A stretch of 64,000 nucleotides of DNA from Pradoshia eiseniae (GTDB lineage: Bacteria; Bacillota; Bacilli; Bacillales; Pradoshiaceae). Below the pieces are notes generated by a model. The model did not search any database, had not been told where the DNA came from, and worked only from the letters and a program-made list of their open reading frames with translations. The stretch covers positions 20,806 through 84,805 of the forward strand of contig NZ_PKOZ01000012.1 in the NCBI RefSeq assembly GCF_002946355.1. The letters are read 5' to 3'. A program made the position numbers and the translations under genes. This document shows, piece after piece, positions 26,484-36,446 of the stretch; position 1 is the stretch's first letter; every line of letters begins with the position of its first letter.

Positions 26484-27722
26484 ATGGAAAAAGATTTTCA
26501 TTCAAAGGATTATTTCAATGAAGTGTACGCGAACTTGGATGAATTCGCAGAAAAAGTCAGCCTGCTCATTGGATGCCCCGTTACAATAGAAGACTCAAAC
26601 CACCAGCTTCTCGCTTACAGTACCCATAGCTATATAATGGACGAAGCCAGAATTCTCACCATAATGGGCAGAAGGGTTCCGGAAAAAGTCATCAATTCAC
26701 TCTGGAAAGAAGGCATAATTCCCACCCTCCTCAACAGCAGCGAGCCCGTTATCATCCCTTCTAAACAACAGGTTGGCCTTGGCAAAAGGATAGCGATTTC
26801 TATCCGCAAAAATGAGAATGTGCTCGGTTTTATTTGGGCTGCCTTAGAGCCCGAGTCAGAACTTTCTCCGCATGCCCTCTCCATTCTTAAATTAGCTGCT
26901 AAAGAAGCTAAAAATCAGTTATTGCTCGTTCAATCTCGCCTTAAACGCAAAGAAGAAAGCTACCAAGAATATTTCTGGAAACTCATCACTGGTCATTATA
27001 GCTCTGAAAAGGAATTCCGCACTCAATTGGCAAATTTCCCAATTATCCTTCCGAAACAGCACTGCATCGTCGTCTTTCACTTTGAACAGCTAATCACAGC
27101 TGAAACAGAAAGGCATATCCATTACTTAATTAATACAACTCAAAAGATAAAAACCATTTTCCATACGATTGATTCAGATAAATTGATTATCCTCGTTGAC
27201 TCTTTAACTGCTGATTCAACACATGCAATCAGCTCCTTCATTGAATCATTTATCGCTAATATGGAGGAACGGTTCAATATCAAGGTTCCAATTGGCGGTT
27301 TCGGCAGATCCTATCACCAGCTCATTGACGCACAAAAAAGCTACACAGAGGCGATGATGGTCATCAGTCTCAAGAAACGATACAAGCAGGAACTTGGCTT
27401 AATTTTTGACTACGAGCACCTTGGCGTTTATCAGTACCTTGAGTCTCTCTCTCACCAAAGAGGCAGCCTGAATGAATTGCCTGCAGGACTTACTATACTA
27501 AAAGAATACGACCTTAAACATCAGACCAATCTCTTCCATACACTCGAGACTTTTTTAAGCTGTAATTCCGATCCAAATGAAACATCATCCATCCTTCATA
27601 TCCATACAAATACTCTTTCCTACCGCTTGAAAAGAATATCCGAAATCAGCGGGTATAATCTGAAGGATATGAATATGAGAGCCTATCTGTATATCGAATT
27701 CAAGTTAGCAAAATTTGATTAA
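26484..27722 (+). CDS. adeR: PucR/CdaR-family regulator, likely activator of ald
   Basis: A 412-residue transcription factor. The middle part (about 150-280) has the GGDEF-like PucR region ending in VPIGGFGRSYHQLIDAQKSY. The C-terminus holds the PucR helix-turn-helix: NETSSILHIHTNTLSYRLKR followed by ISEISG. The gene lies 122 bp upstream of ald and on the same strand. In B. subtilis AdeR is a PucR-type activator of ald, so this is very likely its counterpart; that follows from family and position. The effector may be alanine or related. ATG follows AAAGGAGCG. Confidence 0.85.
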   Translation: MEKDFHSKDYFNEVYANLDEFAEKVSLLIGCPVTIEDSNHQLLAYSTHSYIMDEARILTIMGRRVPEKVINSLWKEGIIPTLLNSSEPVIIPSKQQVGLGKRIAISIRKNENVLGFIWAALEPESELSPHALSILKLAAKEAKNQLLLVQSRLKRKEESYQEYFWKLITGHYSSEKEFRTQLANFPIILPKQHCIVVFHFEQLITAETERHIHYLINTTQKIKTIFHTIDSDKLIILVDSLTADSTHAISSFIESFIANMEERFNIKVPIGGFGRSYHQLIDAQKSYTEAMMVISLKKRYKQELGLIFDYEHLGVYQYLESLSHQRGSLNELPAGLTILKEYDLKHQTNLFHTLETFLSCNSDPNETSSILHIHTNTLSYRLKRISEISGYNLKDMNMRAYLYIEFKLAKFD

Positions 27723-27844
27723 ACATTCACAATTTGTCATATTTCACAAATTGTTTATTTTCCTTTTTTTCTTTTTCACATAGAATTATCTGAAAGTTAA
27801 CATTATACTATTGGTACAAACGTATGTCTGGAGGAGAGAAATAA

Positions 27845-28975
27845 ATGCGGATAGGAATACCTAAAGAAATTAAAAACAACGAAAACCGAGTTGCCATCAC
27901 TCCAGCTGGCGTGTTAACCTTCATAAACGCTGGCCACGAGGTAATGATTGAGTCATCAGCCGGTGTTGGCAGCGGCTTTTCAGATGCTGATTACGAAGCC
28001 GCAGGAGCAGTCATTACGAATGCTCAAGAGGTTTGGACTAAAGCTGAGATGGTCATGAAAGTCAAAGAACCGATTCAAGAAGAATATCAGTATTTCCGCC
28101 CTGGTCTTATTCTTTTCACATATTTGCATTTAGCTGCGGAACCTGCCCTAACTAAAGCGTTAGTCGATAACCAAGTCTTTTCAATCGCCTATGAGACTGT
28201 AAAGAGCGGCAACAAGCTGCCACTTCTGACCCCTATGAGCGAGGTTGCTGGAAGGATGGCTGCACAAATTGGCGCACATTTCCTTGAAAAGCCTGAGGGC
28301 GGCAAAGGAATTCTTCTAAGTGGAGTACCAGGCGTAAAGAGAGGGAAGGTTACAATCATCGGAGGCGGTGTTGTTGGCGTGAATGCAGCGAAAATCGCCA
28401 TCGGTCTTGGTGCTGATGTCACGATTATCGACCTCAATCCAGAGCGCCTGCGCGAAATTGACGATATATTCGGAAATCAGGTCTCTACATTGATATCCAA
28501 TTCACTTAATATCGCCAACGCAGTTGCTGAATCAGATCTTGTGATTGGAGCCGTATTAATTCCGGGAGCAAAGGCTCCAAAACTTGTCACAGATGCGATG
28601 GTCCAAGCTATGACGCCAGGTTCAGTTATTGTAGATGTTGCCATTGATCAAGGAGGCATATTCGAGACAGCTGATCATATTTCTACACATGACCAGCCAA
28701 CTTACGTGAAGCATGGAGTCGTGCATTATGCCGTAGCTAATATGCCAGGCGCTGTTCCTCGCACATCAACGATTGCCCTGACAAACACAACGATTCCATA
28801 TGCAGTTCAAATTGCTAATAAAGGGGCATTAAACGCTGTCCAAGAGAATCCTGCTCTTGCCGAAGGGGTTAATACGCTCAATGGACATGTTACGTATGAA
28901 GCTGTTGCGCGTGACTTAGGCTATTCTTATAAACCTTTAAAAGACGCCATCGTCTTACCACTACAGCAAGCATAA
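27845..28975 (+). CDS. ald: Alanine dehydrogenase
   Basis: A 376-residue NAD-dependent enzyme that deaminates L-alanine to pyruvate and ammonia. The N-terminus [20 protein letters not shown] is the family signature. Substrate-binding Lys and His are in MVMKVKEP and YLHLA. The Rossmann loop is [13 protein letters not shown]. Length is normal (usual 371-378). In sporulating bacteria Ald supports sporulation and growth on alanine. It follows the likely activator adeR, has an excellent GGAGGAGAG site, and is transcribed with its own terminator. Confidence 0.96.
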   Translation: MRIGIPKEIKNNENRVAITPAGVLTFINAGHEVMIESSAGVGSGFSDADYEAAGAVITNAQEVWTKAEMVMKVKEPIQEEYQYFRPGLILFTYLHLAAEPALTKALVDNQVFSIAYETVKSGNKLPLLTPMSEVAGRMAAQIGAHFLEKPEGGKGILLSGVPGVKRGKVTIIGGGVVGVNAAKIAIGLGADVTIIDLNPERLREIDDIFGNQVSTLISNSLNIANAVAESDLVIGAVLIPGAKAPKLVTDAMVQAMTPGSVIVDVAIDQGGIFETADHISTHDQPTYVKHGVVHYAVANMPGAVPRTSTIALTNTTIPYAVQIANKGALNAVQENPALAEGVNTLNGHVTYEAVARDLGYSYKPLKDAIVLPLQQA

Positions 28976-28979
28976 ATAA

Positions 28980-29022
28980 AGAGGCCTGCATCACTATCAT
29001 AATGTGATGCAGGCCTCTATCT
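28980..29022. terminator. Terminator between ald and arcA
   Basis: A 15-bp perfect stem AGAGGCCTGCATCAC and its complement, 9-nt loop, T-run after it; it faces the convergent arcA gene as well. Confidence 0.9.
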
Positions 29023-29024
29023 TT

Positions 29025-30257
29025 TTAACTCCTGACAAGGGGCATACTCATGCAGCGTGGGCCTCCCCTTCCTCTCGAAAGTTCAGCACTCGGAACCTCA
29101 ATGACCTCTATTCCATACTCGGCCAAGAGTTCATTGGTCACTTGATTGCGATCATATGTGATAACAACTCCCGGCGCAATGGCAAGCGTATTCGAGCCAT
29201 CATTCCATTGCTCTCTTGGGGAGAATATTGTGTCCCCTCCGCCACATGGAATTAAAGCAATCTCCGGCAAATGCAGTACCTCTTTTAATGCTTCGGAAAG
29301 ATTGGACCTTCTGGATATTTGCACTTCCTTCTCCCTGTCGAGTTCAAGTATAAAGATATTCATATGTCCATTTAATCCTTCTATCTCTGGATGAATGGTA
29401 AATTTATCACGATCCACCATTGTAAACACCGTATCTAAATGCATAAATGCCCTTTTCTTGGGTATCTCTACGGCCATTACCCTCTTATAGGAGGTACCGG
29501 CCAACAGCAAGTTATGCGCCAATTGTTCAATGGCCCGGGCAGATGTCCGTTCGCTTACGCCTATTGCGATGACCTCATCGCTCAACACAAGAATATCACC
29601 GCCCTCCAAGGCGAACGGATAATTGCGCTTTAGCCATTGCGGATGGCTGTGCACACGATAATTTGGATGGTATTTCATGATGAATTCCCAAAAAAGAGAC
29701 TCACGTTTCCGCGCAGAAGTAGACATCTTATGGATCGTCAATCCCTCACCTATAACGGCAGCCGCATCGCGTGTAAAGTATAGGTTTGGAAGCGGATCAA
29801 TATAGAAAGGATAATGAGCTGATATTAGATCGTCTAATTGAAGCTTTTGATGGTGGTTAATATCCTTCTTTAAAACACCCTCCATCAGTTTCTTCACAAG
29901 ACTTGGAGTGTCTAGCGAATCCAAATATTCACGCAGTATGCTATATCCTTTGTGCAAATGATTTTTGCTTTCCTTTAAAAAGGCCTCAATCAATTCTCCT
30001 TTTACGACCTCATCAAGGATTGACTCTTCTACCAACCTTTCCAAATAAACAACCTCTGTTCCCCGCTCCTGTAAAGCAGCAGCAAAGGCATCATGCTCCT
30101 TTTGCATTGTTGGCAAAAAAGGAATGTCATCAAATAATAATCGTTCCATATTAGATGGGATAAGATGCTCTATTTCCTTCCCTGGCCTATGTAAAAGAAC
30201 CCGTTCTAGTTTTCCAATCTCCGATGTAACATGAAGGCTTTTTACCGTTTTCTCCAA
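29025..30257 (-). CDS. arcA: Arginine deiminase
   Basis: A 410-residue enzyme that converts L-arginine to citrulline and ammonia. Family motifs include the start [49 protein letters not shown], and the C-terminal catalytic Cys in [10 protein letters not shown]. The start is a TTG after GGGGGT with a 7-nt spacer. Normally arcA lies with arcB, arcC and arcD; none is adjacent here and a terminator bounds its 3' end. It is therefore an orphan in this window; the remaining pathway genes may be elsewhere. Confidence 0.95.
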   Translation of the reverse strand: MEKTVKSLHVTSEIGKLERVLLHRPGKEIEHLIPSNMERLLFDDIPFLPTMQKEHDAFAAALQERGTEVVYLERLVEESILDEVVKGELIEAFLKESKNHLHKGYSILREYLDSLDTPSLVKKLMEGVLKKDINHHQKLQLDDLISAHYPFYIDPLPNLYFTRDAAAVIGEGLTIHKMSTSARKRESLFWEFIMKYHPNYRVHSHPQWLKRNYPFALEGGDILVLSDEVIAIGVSERTSARAIEQLAHNLLLAGTSYKRVMAVEIPKKRAFMHLDTVFTMVDRDKFTIHPEIEGLNGHMNIFILELDREKEVQISRRSNLSEALKEVLHLPEIALIPCGGGDTIFSPREQWNDGSNTLAIAPGVVITYDRNQVTNELLAEYGIEVIEVPSAELSRGRGGPRCMSMPLVRS

Positions 30258-30592
30258 AACAATGACCCCCTTTGTCTAGTCCATCTTTCTCTATAGTTTA
30301 TCATAATATATTTTCCATTTCTGGTTAAAAGCAACATAACAACGTCCAATTTATGTAAAAACAAAAATAAACTATTTCGATATAAGATTATGTGGTAAAC
30401 TAATCACAGTTTTAATAATGTATAAATATACAATTAAACCTTATTAAAAGCTCAATTTTTCGATAACCTCGATAAATTGTTGAATACTTATGAATATTTT
30501 TACTTTGGTAAAGCGTTAAAAAAGCATTGTTCTTTTGTATAAATTTTTTTAAAATAATTTTATGCTTTAATATGGAGAAGGAGAGAATATTT
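30258..30592. other. AT-rich divergent promoter region, no gene seen
   Basis: This 335-bp stretch separates arcA and the peptide transporter gene and should hold both promoters. Several A/T tracts are present, but no clear CodY or ArgR box could be named by eye. Confidence 0.4.
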
Positions 30593-31969
30593 ATGTCAGC
30601 AAATACATCGGCACTAAATAATAAAAAGCATCCTCCAGGGCTCTACCTCTTATTCCTAACTGAAATGTGGGAGAGGTTCAGCTACTATGGTATGCGCGCC
30701 ATCTTAATTTTATATTTAACAACAGAGCTTGTTAGCGGTGGTTTAGGCATTGACAGCTCAGTTGCATTAAGCATCTATGGTTTCTACACTGGTGCAGTAT
30801 ATTTCACACCAATTGTTGGCGGATGGTTAGCAGACCGCTACCTCGGACACCGGTTATCCATTACAATCGGTGGTTCCTTAATGGCGTTAGGGAATATCGC
30901 CCTTTTTGCTCACCAAAGCAAGACGGCTTTATTCATCGGGCTAGGTTTGATGATTATCGGTAATGGCTTCTTCAAGCCAAATATCTCTACATTACTTGGA
31001 GACCTATATAAAGGGAACGAGTCCCGCCGCGATGCAGGATTCACTATTTTCTATATGGGAATCAACATTGGTGCATTCTTTGCTCCTCTATTGATTGGTT
31101 TCCTTTCAGAGGATTTATTCGCTAGCACAGCTAACGGTGTTATGCATTATGGATTCCGCTATGGATTCTTGGCATCTGCCATTGGTATGATTATCGGACA
31201 AGTTCTATTCAATACCCTAGCGAACAAATACCTTGGAGACATTGGCAAACGCCCAGCTGTTGCTCAAATTGCCAATAAAACTGGAGCAAAAGATAAACAG
31301 CCGCTTACGAAAGCAGAAAAACAACGCACAATGGTTATTCTTATTATCACATGCTTCGTTGTCTTCTTCTGGGCTGGCTTTGAGCAAGCAGGAAGTTCAT
31401 TAACCTTATATACAAAGGATTTCGTTGACCGTGAAGTGTTCGGCTGGACAGTGCCGATTTCTTGGTTCCAATCATTGAACCCGCTCTTCATTGTTCTATT
31501 GGCACCTGCCATTTCTGCTCTTTGGATTAAGCTTGCAAACTCTAAACGCGGTGATCTTCCTGTACCGACAAAAATGGGAATGGGTATGATTACTTTAGGC
31601 TTAGGCTACATCGTTCTTTTGTTTGCTGTATTCCAAACAGGTAATGACGCAGCTACAATGGCACAAAAAGCAAACATGATGTTTATCATTGTTACTTACT
31701 TGATGCACACACTTGGTGAGCTATTCTTGTCACCTGTCGGGCTTTCCTTCGTAAGTAGAGTTGCTCCTGTGAAATTAGCATCCTTACTTATGGGTGTATG
31801 GCTTGCATCTTCAGGTGTGGCGAACATCCTTGCTGGACAGCTTGCAGCTGTCACTCAATCCCTAGGATACTTTGAAGTATTCGCCGTTATCGGCGGATTG
31901 GCAATCTTCTTTGGACTATTGCTCTTGGCATTGTCTAAGAAGCTTGTTGCCATGATGGAAACGAAATAA
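30593..31969 (+). CDS. dtpT: Proton-dependent di/tripeptide transporter (POT family)
   Basis: A 458-residue membrane protein of the POT/PTR group with about 14 helices. The first signature is LTEMWERFSYYGMRAILILY, including the ExxERFxYY motif that couples protons. The second signature is GIFxxPNI-like NGFFKPNISTLLGDLY. It imports di- and tripeptides with protons. The ATG at 30593 follows GAAGGAGAG and matches the family start; an upstream frame extension has no site. Single gene ending in a strong terminator. Confidence 0.93.
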   Translation: MSANTSALNNKKHPPGLYLLFLTEMWERFSYYGMRAILILYLTTELVSGGLGIDSSVALSIYGFYTGAVYFTPIVGGWLADRYLGHRLSITIGGSLMALGNIALFAHQSKTALFIGLGLMIIGNGFFKPNISTLLGDLYKGNESRRDAGFTIFYMGINIGAFFAPLLIGFLSEDLFASTANGVMHYGFRYGFLASAIGMIIGQVLFNTLANKYLGDIGKRPAVAQIANKTGAKDKQPLTKAEKQRTMVILIITCFVVFFWAGFEQAGSSLTLYTKDFVDREVFGWTVPISWFQSLNPLFIVLLAPAISALWIKLANSKRGDLPVPTKMGMGMITLGLGYIVLLFAVFQTGNDAATMAQKANMMFIIVTYLMHTLGELFLSPVGLSFVSRVAPVKLASLLMGVWLASSGVANILAGQLAAVTQSLGYFEVFAVIGGLAIFFGLLLLALSKKLVAMMETK

Positions 31970-31984
31970 TTCATCTTCATACTC

Positions 31985-32022
31985 AAAGAGGCAGACGGAT
32001 CAATCCATCTGCCTCTTTTTTT
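31985..32022 (+). terminator. Terminator of dtpT
   Basis: An 11-bp stem AAAGAGGCAGA/TCTGCCTCTTT with an inner GGAT/ATCC pairing and a long T-run. Confidence 0.9.
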
Positions 32023-32027
32023 ATGAG

Positions 32028-33197
32028 TCAGCGTCCCGCCGCATGATTAGGCTCCTTTTTGAAGAAGCTTCTCATCGCATGAAATACATCGGCCTTTTGC
32101 TTTAGAATATAGTACTGGAATTTCTCATCCTTAATGTTTTTATAAGCAGACATTAATGTGGAGTTGCGATTATATTGATTAACCTCTCCATAGCCGAACA
32201 TATTAGAGACCTTCATCAGCTCACCAACAAGCTTGATACAGCGAGGATTATCTGAGGTCAGATTATCCCCATCAGAGAAGTGGAATGGGTAGATATTATA
32301 CCGCTCTATCGGATACTTCTCCTCAATAATCTCGAGAGCTTTCCGGTAGGCAGATGAACAAATCGTTCCCCCGCTCTCCCCCTTCGAGAAGAAATCCTCC
32401 TCTTCTACGACCTTCGCTTCTGTATGATGGGCAATGAATTCGATATCAACTGTTTCATATTTCGTGCGAAGGAAGCGTGTCATCCAGAAGAAGAAGCTTC
32501 TTGCCATATACTTTTCCCAAAGGCCCATGCTCCCTGAAGTATCCATCATCGCGAGCACAACAGCCTTTGACTCCGGCTTCTCAATCGTGTTCCATGATTT
32601 GAACTTCAAATCCTCTTGGAAGATTGGCACAAATCCCGGTTGCCCGCCTAAGGCATTTCGCTTAAATGCACTGATCATCGTCCGTTTCTTATCGACATTT
32701 CCCATTAAGCCTGTTTTACGAATATCATTGAATTCATAATGCTCCGTTACATGGTCTCCCTGATCCTTCTGCTTCAGGTTAGGAAGCTCAAGCTCCGAGA
32801 ACAATGCCTCCTGGATTTCAAGCAAGGATACTTCTGACTCTACATAGTCCTCCCCAGCCTGATCTCCTGCTTCTCCGCCTTTACCCGGGGCTTTTTGGCC
32901 TGCCCCGTCTCTAGCGACTACATCCCCGACCTGGGAATCGCCGTCACCCTGCCCCACATGCTTATTCTTGTCATAATTATAGCGAATTTTATATTCATCA
33001 AGAGAACGGATTGGTATTTTCACGACATCTTTTCCATTGGACATGATGATGCTTTCCTCTGTTATCAAATCGGGCAGATTGTTCTTGATTGCCTCTTGCA
33101 CTTTCTCCTGGTGTCTTTGCTGATCGTCGAATCCTTTTCGATGGAGGGCCCAATCTTCCTTTGAAATGGCAAACTGATGGCTGCTGTTATCGGACAT
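32028..33197 (-). CDS. yhbH: YhbH sporulation protein (DUF444)
   Basis: A 389-residue protein of the DUF444 family; B. subtilis YhbH is about the same length and is made under SigE. The C-terminal half has a von Willebrand A-like fold start, [20 protein letters not shown], with the MIDAS-type DTSGS motif at about residue 218. A Gly/Asp-rich linker lies near 95-125. It is coded in the usual cluster with prkA; in many bacteria prkA, yeaH (YhbH) and ycgB (SpoVR) belong together. SpoVR lies 23 kb away here. The start follows a GAGGGG-like site. Confidence 0.93.
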   Translation of the reverse strand: MSDNSSHQFAISKEDWALHRKGFDDQQRHQEKVQEAIKNNLPDLITEESIIMSNGKDVVKIPIRSLDEYKIRYNYDKNKHVGQGDGDSQVGDVVARDGAGQKAPGKGGEAGDQAGEDYVESEVSLLEIQEALFSELELPNLKQKDQGDHVTEHYEFNDIRKTGLMGNVDKKRTMISAFKRNALGGQPGFVPIFQEDLKFKSWNTIEKPESKAVVLAMMDTSGSMGLWEKYMARSFFFWMTRFLRTKYETVDIEFIAHHTEAKVVEEEDFFSKGESGGTICSSAYRKALEIIEEKYPIERYNIYPFHFSDGDNLTSDNPRCIKLVGELMKVSNMFGYGEVNQYNRNSTLMSAYKNIKDEKFQYYILKQKADVFHAMRSFFKKEPNHAAGR

Positions 33198-33362
33198 TTC
33201 TTATCCCCTCCTGTATATCCCTCATGAAATAGATAAAGGTTAACCCATTATTAATAGATTACTCTATCTTATGCGAAAGGCGGGAATTATTTCCAAAATA
33301 TTCAATAAATAAGACAAAGATAGCAGCTAAAAAATCTGTTCTAATGAATCAGAATAAATGAA

Positions 33363-33402
33363 AACAGGCAGAGAAACCTTCACTGTTTTCTCTGCCTGTT
33401 TC
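33363..33402 (-). terminator. Terminator between the small acidic gene and yhbH
   Basis: A 15-bp stem AAACAGGCAGAGAAA and its complement, 10-nt loop, with T-rich flanks on both strands. Confidence 0.85.
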
Positions 33403-33414
33403 ATGTGTAATTCC

Positions 33415-33609
33415 TTACTTATCGTCTAATTCCTCTTCCTCATGCTGGATAGGATCCGGTGACTTCCCATAGTCATTTGCCAGCTCTTCATTGGTCCGCA
33501 AATTCTCCATTTGCTTGCCCAATTCCTTCATCCCCTTTAAATCAGGTGCCATTTGACCATTTTCCGCCCTGCCCTCTGCAATCGTTTCGGCCTTTTCTGT
33601 TTTCTTCAT
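33415..33609 (-). CDS. Small acidic, probably disordered protein between prkA and yhbH
   Basis: A 64-residue protein with many charged residues and an acidic tail (IQHEEEELDDK). It has no membrane segment, no Cys and no aromatic residue except one Tyr, so it is probably disordered. The ATG has an excellent TAGAGGTGAT site. It is on the same strand as prkA, which ends 104 bp upstream, and has its own terminator. A function in sporulation is possible from its position only. No family is recognised. Confidence 0.6.
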   Translation of the reverse strand: MKKTEKAETIAEGRAENGQMAPDLKGMKELGKQMENLRTNEELANDYGKSPDPIQHEEEELDDK

Positions 33610-33712
33610 ATTCTATCACCTCTAACCCATCATTTCCCTTTTTCAGGAAAAAACAAACGCAGTAAGAGAGGGACTCAGGAAAACATCGGCAAAGCAGAGA
33701 GACCACCAATGA

Positions 33713-35608
33713 TTACCGGTTCAAGAGGCTACCGACATAGCGTAAAAGTTCATTCGCAGAAGTTGAATTATAACCATGCTCATCGATTAAACGGGCAACT
33801 ACCTCATTTATTTTCTTCAATTGTGTCTCATCCGGTGTCTTTGATGAAGTAGTGATTTTCACAACATCCTTCAGGTCTGCAAACAATTTCTTCTGGATGG
33901 CTTCTCTCAGTCGATCATGGGAATTATAATCAAATCGTTTTCCTTTGCGCGCATAGGCAGAGATACGAATCAGGATTTCTTCCCTGAATGCCTTCTTCGC
34001 ATTCTCGGAGATACCGATTTGCTCTTCAATTGATCTCATTAATTTTTCGTCTGGATTGATTTCCTCACCAGTCAGGACATCACGAATCTTGGATTTATTG
34101 CAGAATGCCTCCACATTATCAAGATAATTATTCATCAATGTCTTCGCAGACTCCTCATAGGAATACACGAATGCCTTCTGAACCTCTTTCTTCGCAATAT
34201 CGTCATATTCCTTGCGGGCAAGAGAGATATAATTCATATACCGCTCTTTTAATTCGGTTGTTATCGAGGCATGCTGGTCCAGTCCTTCCTTAAGTGAACG
34301 CAGAACATCAAGCGCATTGATCGATGGCGTATCTTTTCGAATGATGGTCGATGAAATACGATTGATGACATAACGCGGGTCAATACCGCCCATCCCCTCA
34401 TCTGCGTATTCCTTCTTCAGCTCCTCGACATCAGCTGAGTTGAATCCTTCTACGTTCTCCCCATCATACAGGCGCATTTTCTTAACGAGGTCAATATCAC
34501 CCTTTTTCGGCTCCTTTAATCTCGTCAACGTCGTAAACATCGCTGCCACTCGTAATGTGTGCGGCGCGATATGAACACCGGCTACATCACTGTCTTGAAT
34601 CATCTTTTCGTAAATCTTCTCTTCCTCAGAAACCTTCAGATTATATGGGACTGGCATGACAATAATCCGTGAATGCAAGGCCTCATTTTTCTTATTGGAA
34701 ATAAATGACCGATACTCTGTCTCATTTGTATGGGCAACGATTAACTCATCCGCACTGATAAGCGCGAATCTTCCAGCCTTGAAATTCCCTTCCTGAGTCA
34801 ACGATAGCAAATGCCACAGGAACTTCTCATCACATTTGAGCATCTCTTGGAACTCCATCATCCCCCGGTTAGCCTTGTTTAATTCTCCGTCAAAACGATA
34901 GGCGCGCGGGTCAGACTCTGATCCATAGGTTGCAATCGTCGAAAAATCAATGCTTCCCGTTAAGTCCGCAATATCCTGTGATTTCGGATCTGACGGACTG
35001 AAGGTCCCGACACCAACCCTTCTATCCTCTGACAGGAAGATACGTTCCACTGGCATATCCTCAATCCGATTATGATAATCCTTTTCCAGCCTCATCATAT
35101 TGAGCGGCGACAGATTTCCTTCAACACGGATGCCATATTCATCAAAGAAGTCATTTCGCAAATGCGTCGGAATCAAATGAAGAGGGTCCTCATGCATCGG
35201 GCATCCCTTAATGGCATAAATCGCCCCCCTGTCTGTTCGCGAATATTTCTCCAGCCCTCTTTTTAACAAAGTTACTAAAGTCGATTTCCCGCCACTGACA
35301 GGTCCCATCAATAACAAAATTCGCTTTCTGACATCTAATCGTTTAGCAGCTGGGTGAAAATATTCCTCTACTAGTCGCTCAAGCGGCTCTTCAAGGCCAA
35401 ATAATTCTCCTTTAAAAAAGCTATACTTTTTCTTGCCATTCACCACTTCCACGCCCGCATCCTTGATCATGTTATAAACTCGCGAGTGAGCTGATTGGGC
35501 TACCAAGGGCCTCTCCTTCAATAATTGCAAATAATCACCGAATGTTCCTTCCCATCTCAATTTTTCCTCTTCATCTCTGAATTGTTCTATTTTTTTTAAG
35601 ATATCCAT
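33713..35608 (-). CDS. prkA: PrkA, serine protein kinase / AAA+ protein
   Basis: A 631-residue protein, the usual length. Residues about 20-380 form the AAA+ PrkA core with Walker A GPVSGGKST at 102-110; a C-terminal PrkA domain follows (about 390-625). PrkA was described as a Ser/Thr kinase in B. subtilis and promotes sporulation; some work describes it as an ATP-dependent protease, so its activity is debated. The ATG is preceded by GGGGAGGAA. It lies in a cluster with yhbH, and its divergent neighbour is a 27-residue membrane peptide. Confidence 0.95.
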   Translation of the reverse strand: MDILKKIEQFRDEEEKLRWEGTFGDYLQLLKERPLVAQSAHSRVYNMIKDAGVEVVNGKKKYSFFKGELFGLEEPLERLVEEYFHPAAKRLDVRKRILLLMGPVSGGKSTLVTLLKRGLEKYSRTDRGAIYAIKGCPMHEDPLHLIPTHLRNDFFDEYGIRVEGNLSPLNMMRLEKDYHNRIEDMPVERIFLSEDRRVGVGTFSPSDPKSQDIADLTGSIDFSTIATYGSESDPRAYRFDGELNKANRGMMEFQEMLKCDEKFLWHLLSLTQEGNFKAGRFALISADELIVAHTNETEYRSFISNKKNEALHSRIIVMPVPYNLKVSEEEKIYEKMIQDSDVAGVHIAPHTLRVAAMFTTLTRLKEPKKGDIDLVKKMRLYDGENVEGFNSADVEELKKEYADEGMGGIDPRYVINRISSTIIRKDTPSINALDVLRSLKEGLDQHASITTELKERYMNYISLARKEYDDIAKKEVQKAFVYSYEESAKTLMNNYLDNVEAFCNKSKIRDVLTGEEINPDEKLMRSIEEQIGISENAKKAFREEILIRISAYARKGKRFDYNSHDRLREAIQKKLFADLKDVVKITTSSKTPDETQLKKINEVVARLIDEHGYNSTSANELLRYVGSLLNR

Positions 35609-35807
35609 TCAGTATAGTTCCTCCCCTAGCCATGATTCAGCTGCTATTGATACATATGCTTGTAAGCGGGCAAACATGTATGATATGGGTGATGGTTCAT
35701 GATGTTAAAGCCCAATTTCTCTATCACCAATATATTCTTGGACAAAGAAAAAAATACTACAATATGGTATACTTTTCTAAAGTGACCAAAATAAGGAGGA
35801 AGGCACA

Positions 35808-35891
35808 GTGAACGTTGCTATTATTCTATTAGTATCCCTCACATTCTTGGCAGCCATTTTTACGGCTGGATATAATGATAAGCCTAGATAA
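35808..35891 (+). CDS. 27-residue single-helix membrane peptide
   Basis: MNVAIILLVSLTFLAAIFTA plus GYNDKPR: a single hydrophobic helix with a short charged tail. The GTG start has an almost ideal AAGGAGGAA site 7 nt upstream, and a strong terminator follows 17 bp after the stop. This complete transcription-translation unit argues for a real gene although it is very short. It is divergent from prkA, with 199 bp between the starts. Function unknown. Confidence 0.6.
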   Translation: MNVAIILLVSLTFLAAIFTAGYNDKPR

Positions 35892-35972
35892 CTCTTCATT
35901 TTGTACATAAAAAGCGATTCGCCTCACTCTCCTTTTGAGTGCTGTGCGAATCGCTTTTTTCTTTTCTCCAGT
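35884..35972 (+). repeat. 89-bp duplicated element, copy 1
   Basis: Begins CTAGATAACTCTTCA and ends near TTTTTTCTTTTC. It covers the last codons of the 27-residue peptide gene and its terminator. A close copy of the same length lies about 1 kb downstream at 36893-36981. Confidence 0.8.
35909..35962 (+). terminator. Terminator of the 27-residue peptide gene
   Basis: A 14-bp stem AAAAAGCGATTCGC and its complement with an inner CACTC/GAGTG stem, followed by TTTTTT. Its minus-strand T-run may also serve the gene at 36004. It is part of a duplicated 89-bp element. Confidence 0.85.
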
Positions 35973-36003
35973 GCATCTTTCTATGTTGAAGAATCACACT
36001 TAT

Positions 36004-36390
36004 TTAGTTGTTTTCAGCTGCCCATTTTATGCAGAAAAACCAGTAGGTTAGCATACCTAGGATATACGCAACAACATCCCAAATATCAGCAGTGCTCGAT
36101 TGCATAAAGATGGGGGTTATGACCTCCCAACAAATCCCGCAAAATAAGCCAGCAACCAAGAAGTGCCTGATTTTTGTTAGCTGAAACGAAGTCCAATTAC
36201 TTAGAGACAGAACAAAGTTAAGGTATGCCGCAAATGAGATTCCTCCAAAGTAATCATTTAAATGACATCGCAGCAGATATCCAAGCACAGGAATCTGTAT
36301 ATCAGCTTTAATCAGTTCATTTAATTGAAATAGAATCAATGGCACAATGAAAAACAACAGATCCTTTTTCTGTTTCTTATTTAACCGCAT
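36004..36390 (-). CDS. Polytopic membrane protein, unknown function
   Basis: A 128-residue protein with four predicted membrane helices. The end TADIWDVVAYILGMLTYWFF with its Asp pair recalls VanZ-like and DUF2238-like proteins but is not enough for a family call. Its ATG overlaps the stop of a 21-residue upstream peptide (36381-36446), so translation is probably coupled to it; no other ribosome binding site is seen. No role is proposed. Confidence 0.6.
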   Translation of the reverse strand: MRLNKKQKKDLLFFIVPLILFQLNELIKADIQIPVLGYLLRCHLNDYFGGISFAAYLNFVLSLSNWTSFQLTKIRHFLVAGLFCGICWEVITPIFMQSSTADIWDVVAYILGMLTYWFFCIKWAAENN

Positions 36391-36446
36391 ATCGAGAATA
36401 AAACCAATGCGACAATAATTGCGAAGACAGTTGACCAGAAACCCAT
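36381..36446 (-). CDS. 21-residue leader or membrane peptide coupled to the 36004-36390 gene
   Basis: MGFWSTVFAIIVALVLFSICG is a single membrane helix. The ATG follows a GGAGGCTCCC site, and its stop overlaps the ATG of the next gene by 10 bp in another frame. It is either a small membrane protein or a translation leader for that gene. Too short for homology evidence. Confidence 0.45.
   Translation of the reverse strand: MGFWSTVFAIIVALVLFSICG

Noticed and set aside
33198..33330. SigE promoter for yhbH
   Set aside because: A CATAAGAT -10-like sequence is present, but the -35 part at the right spacing is poor.
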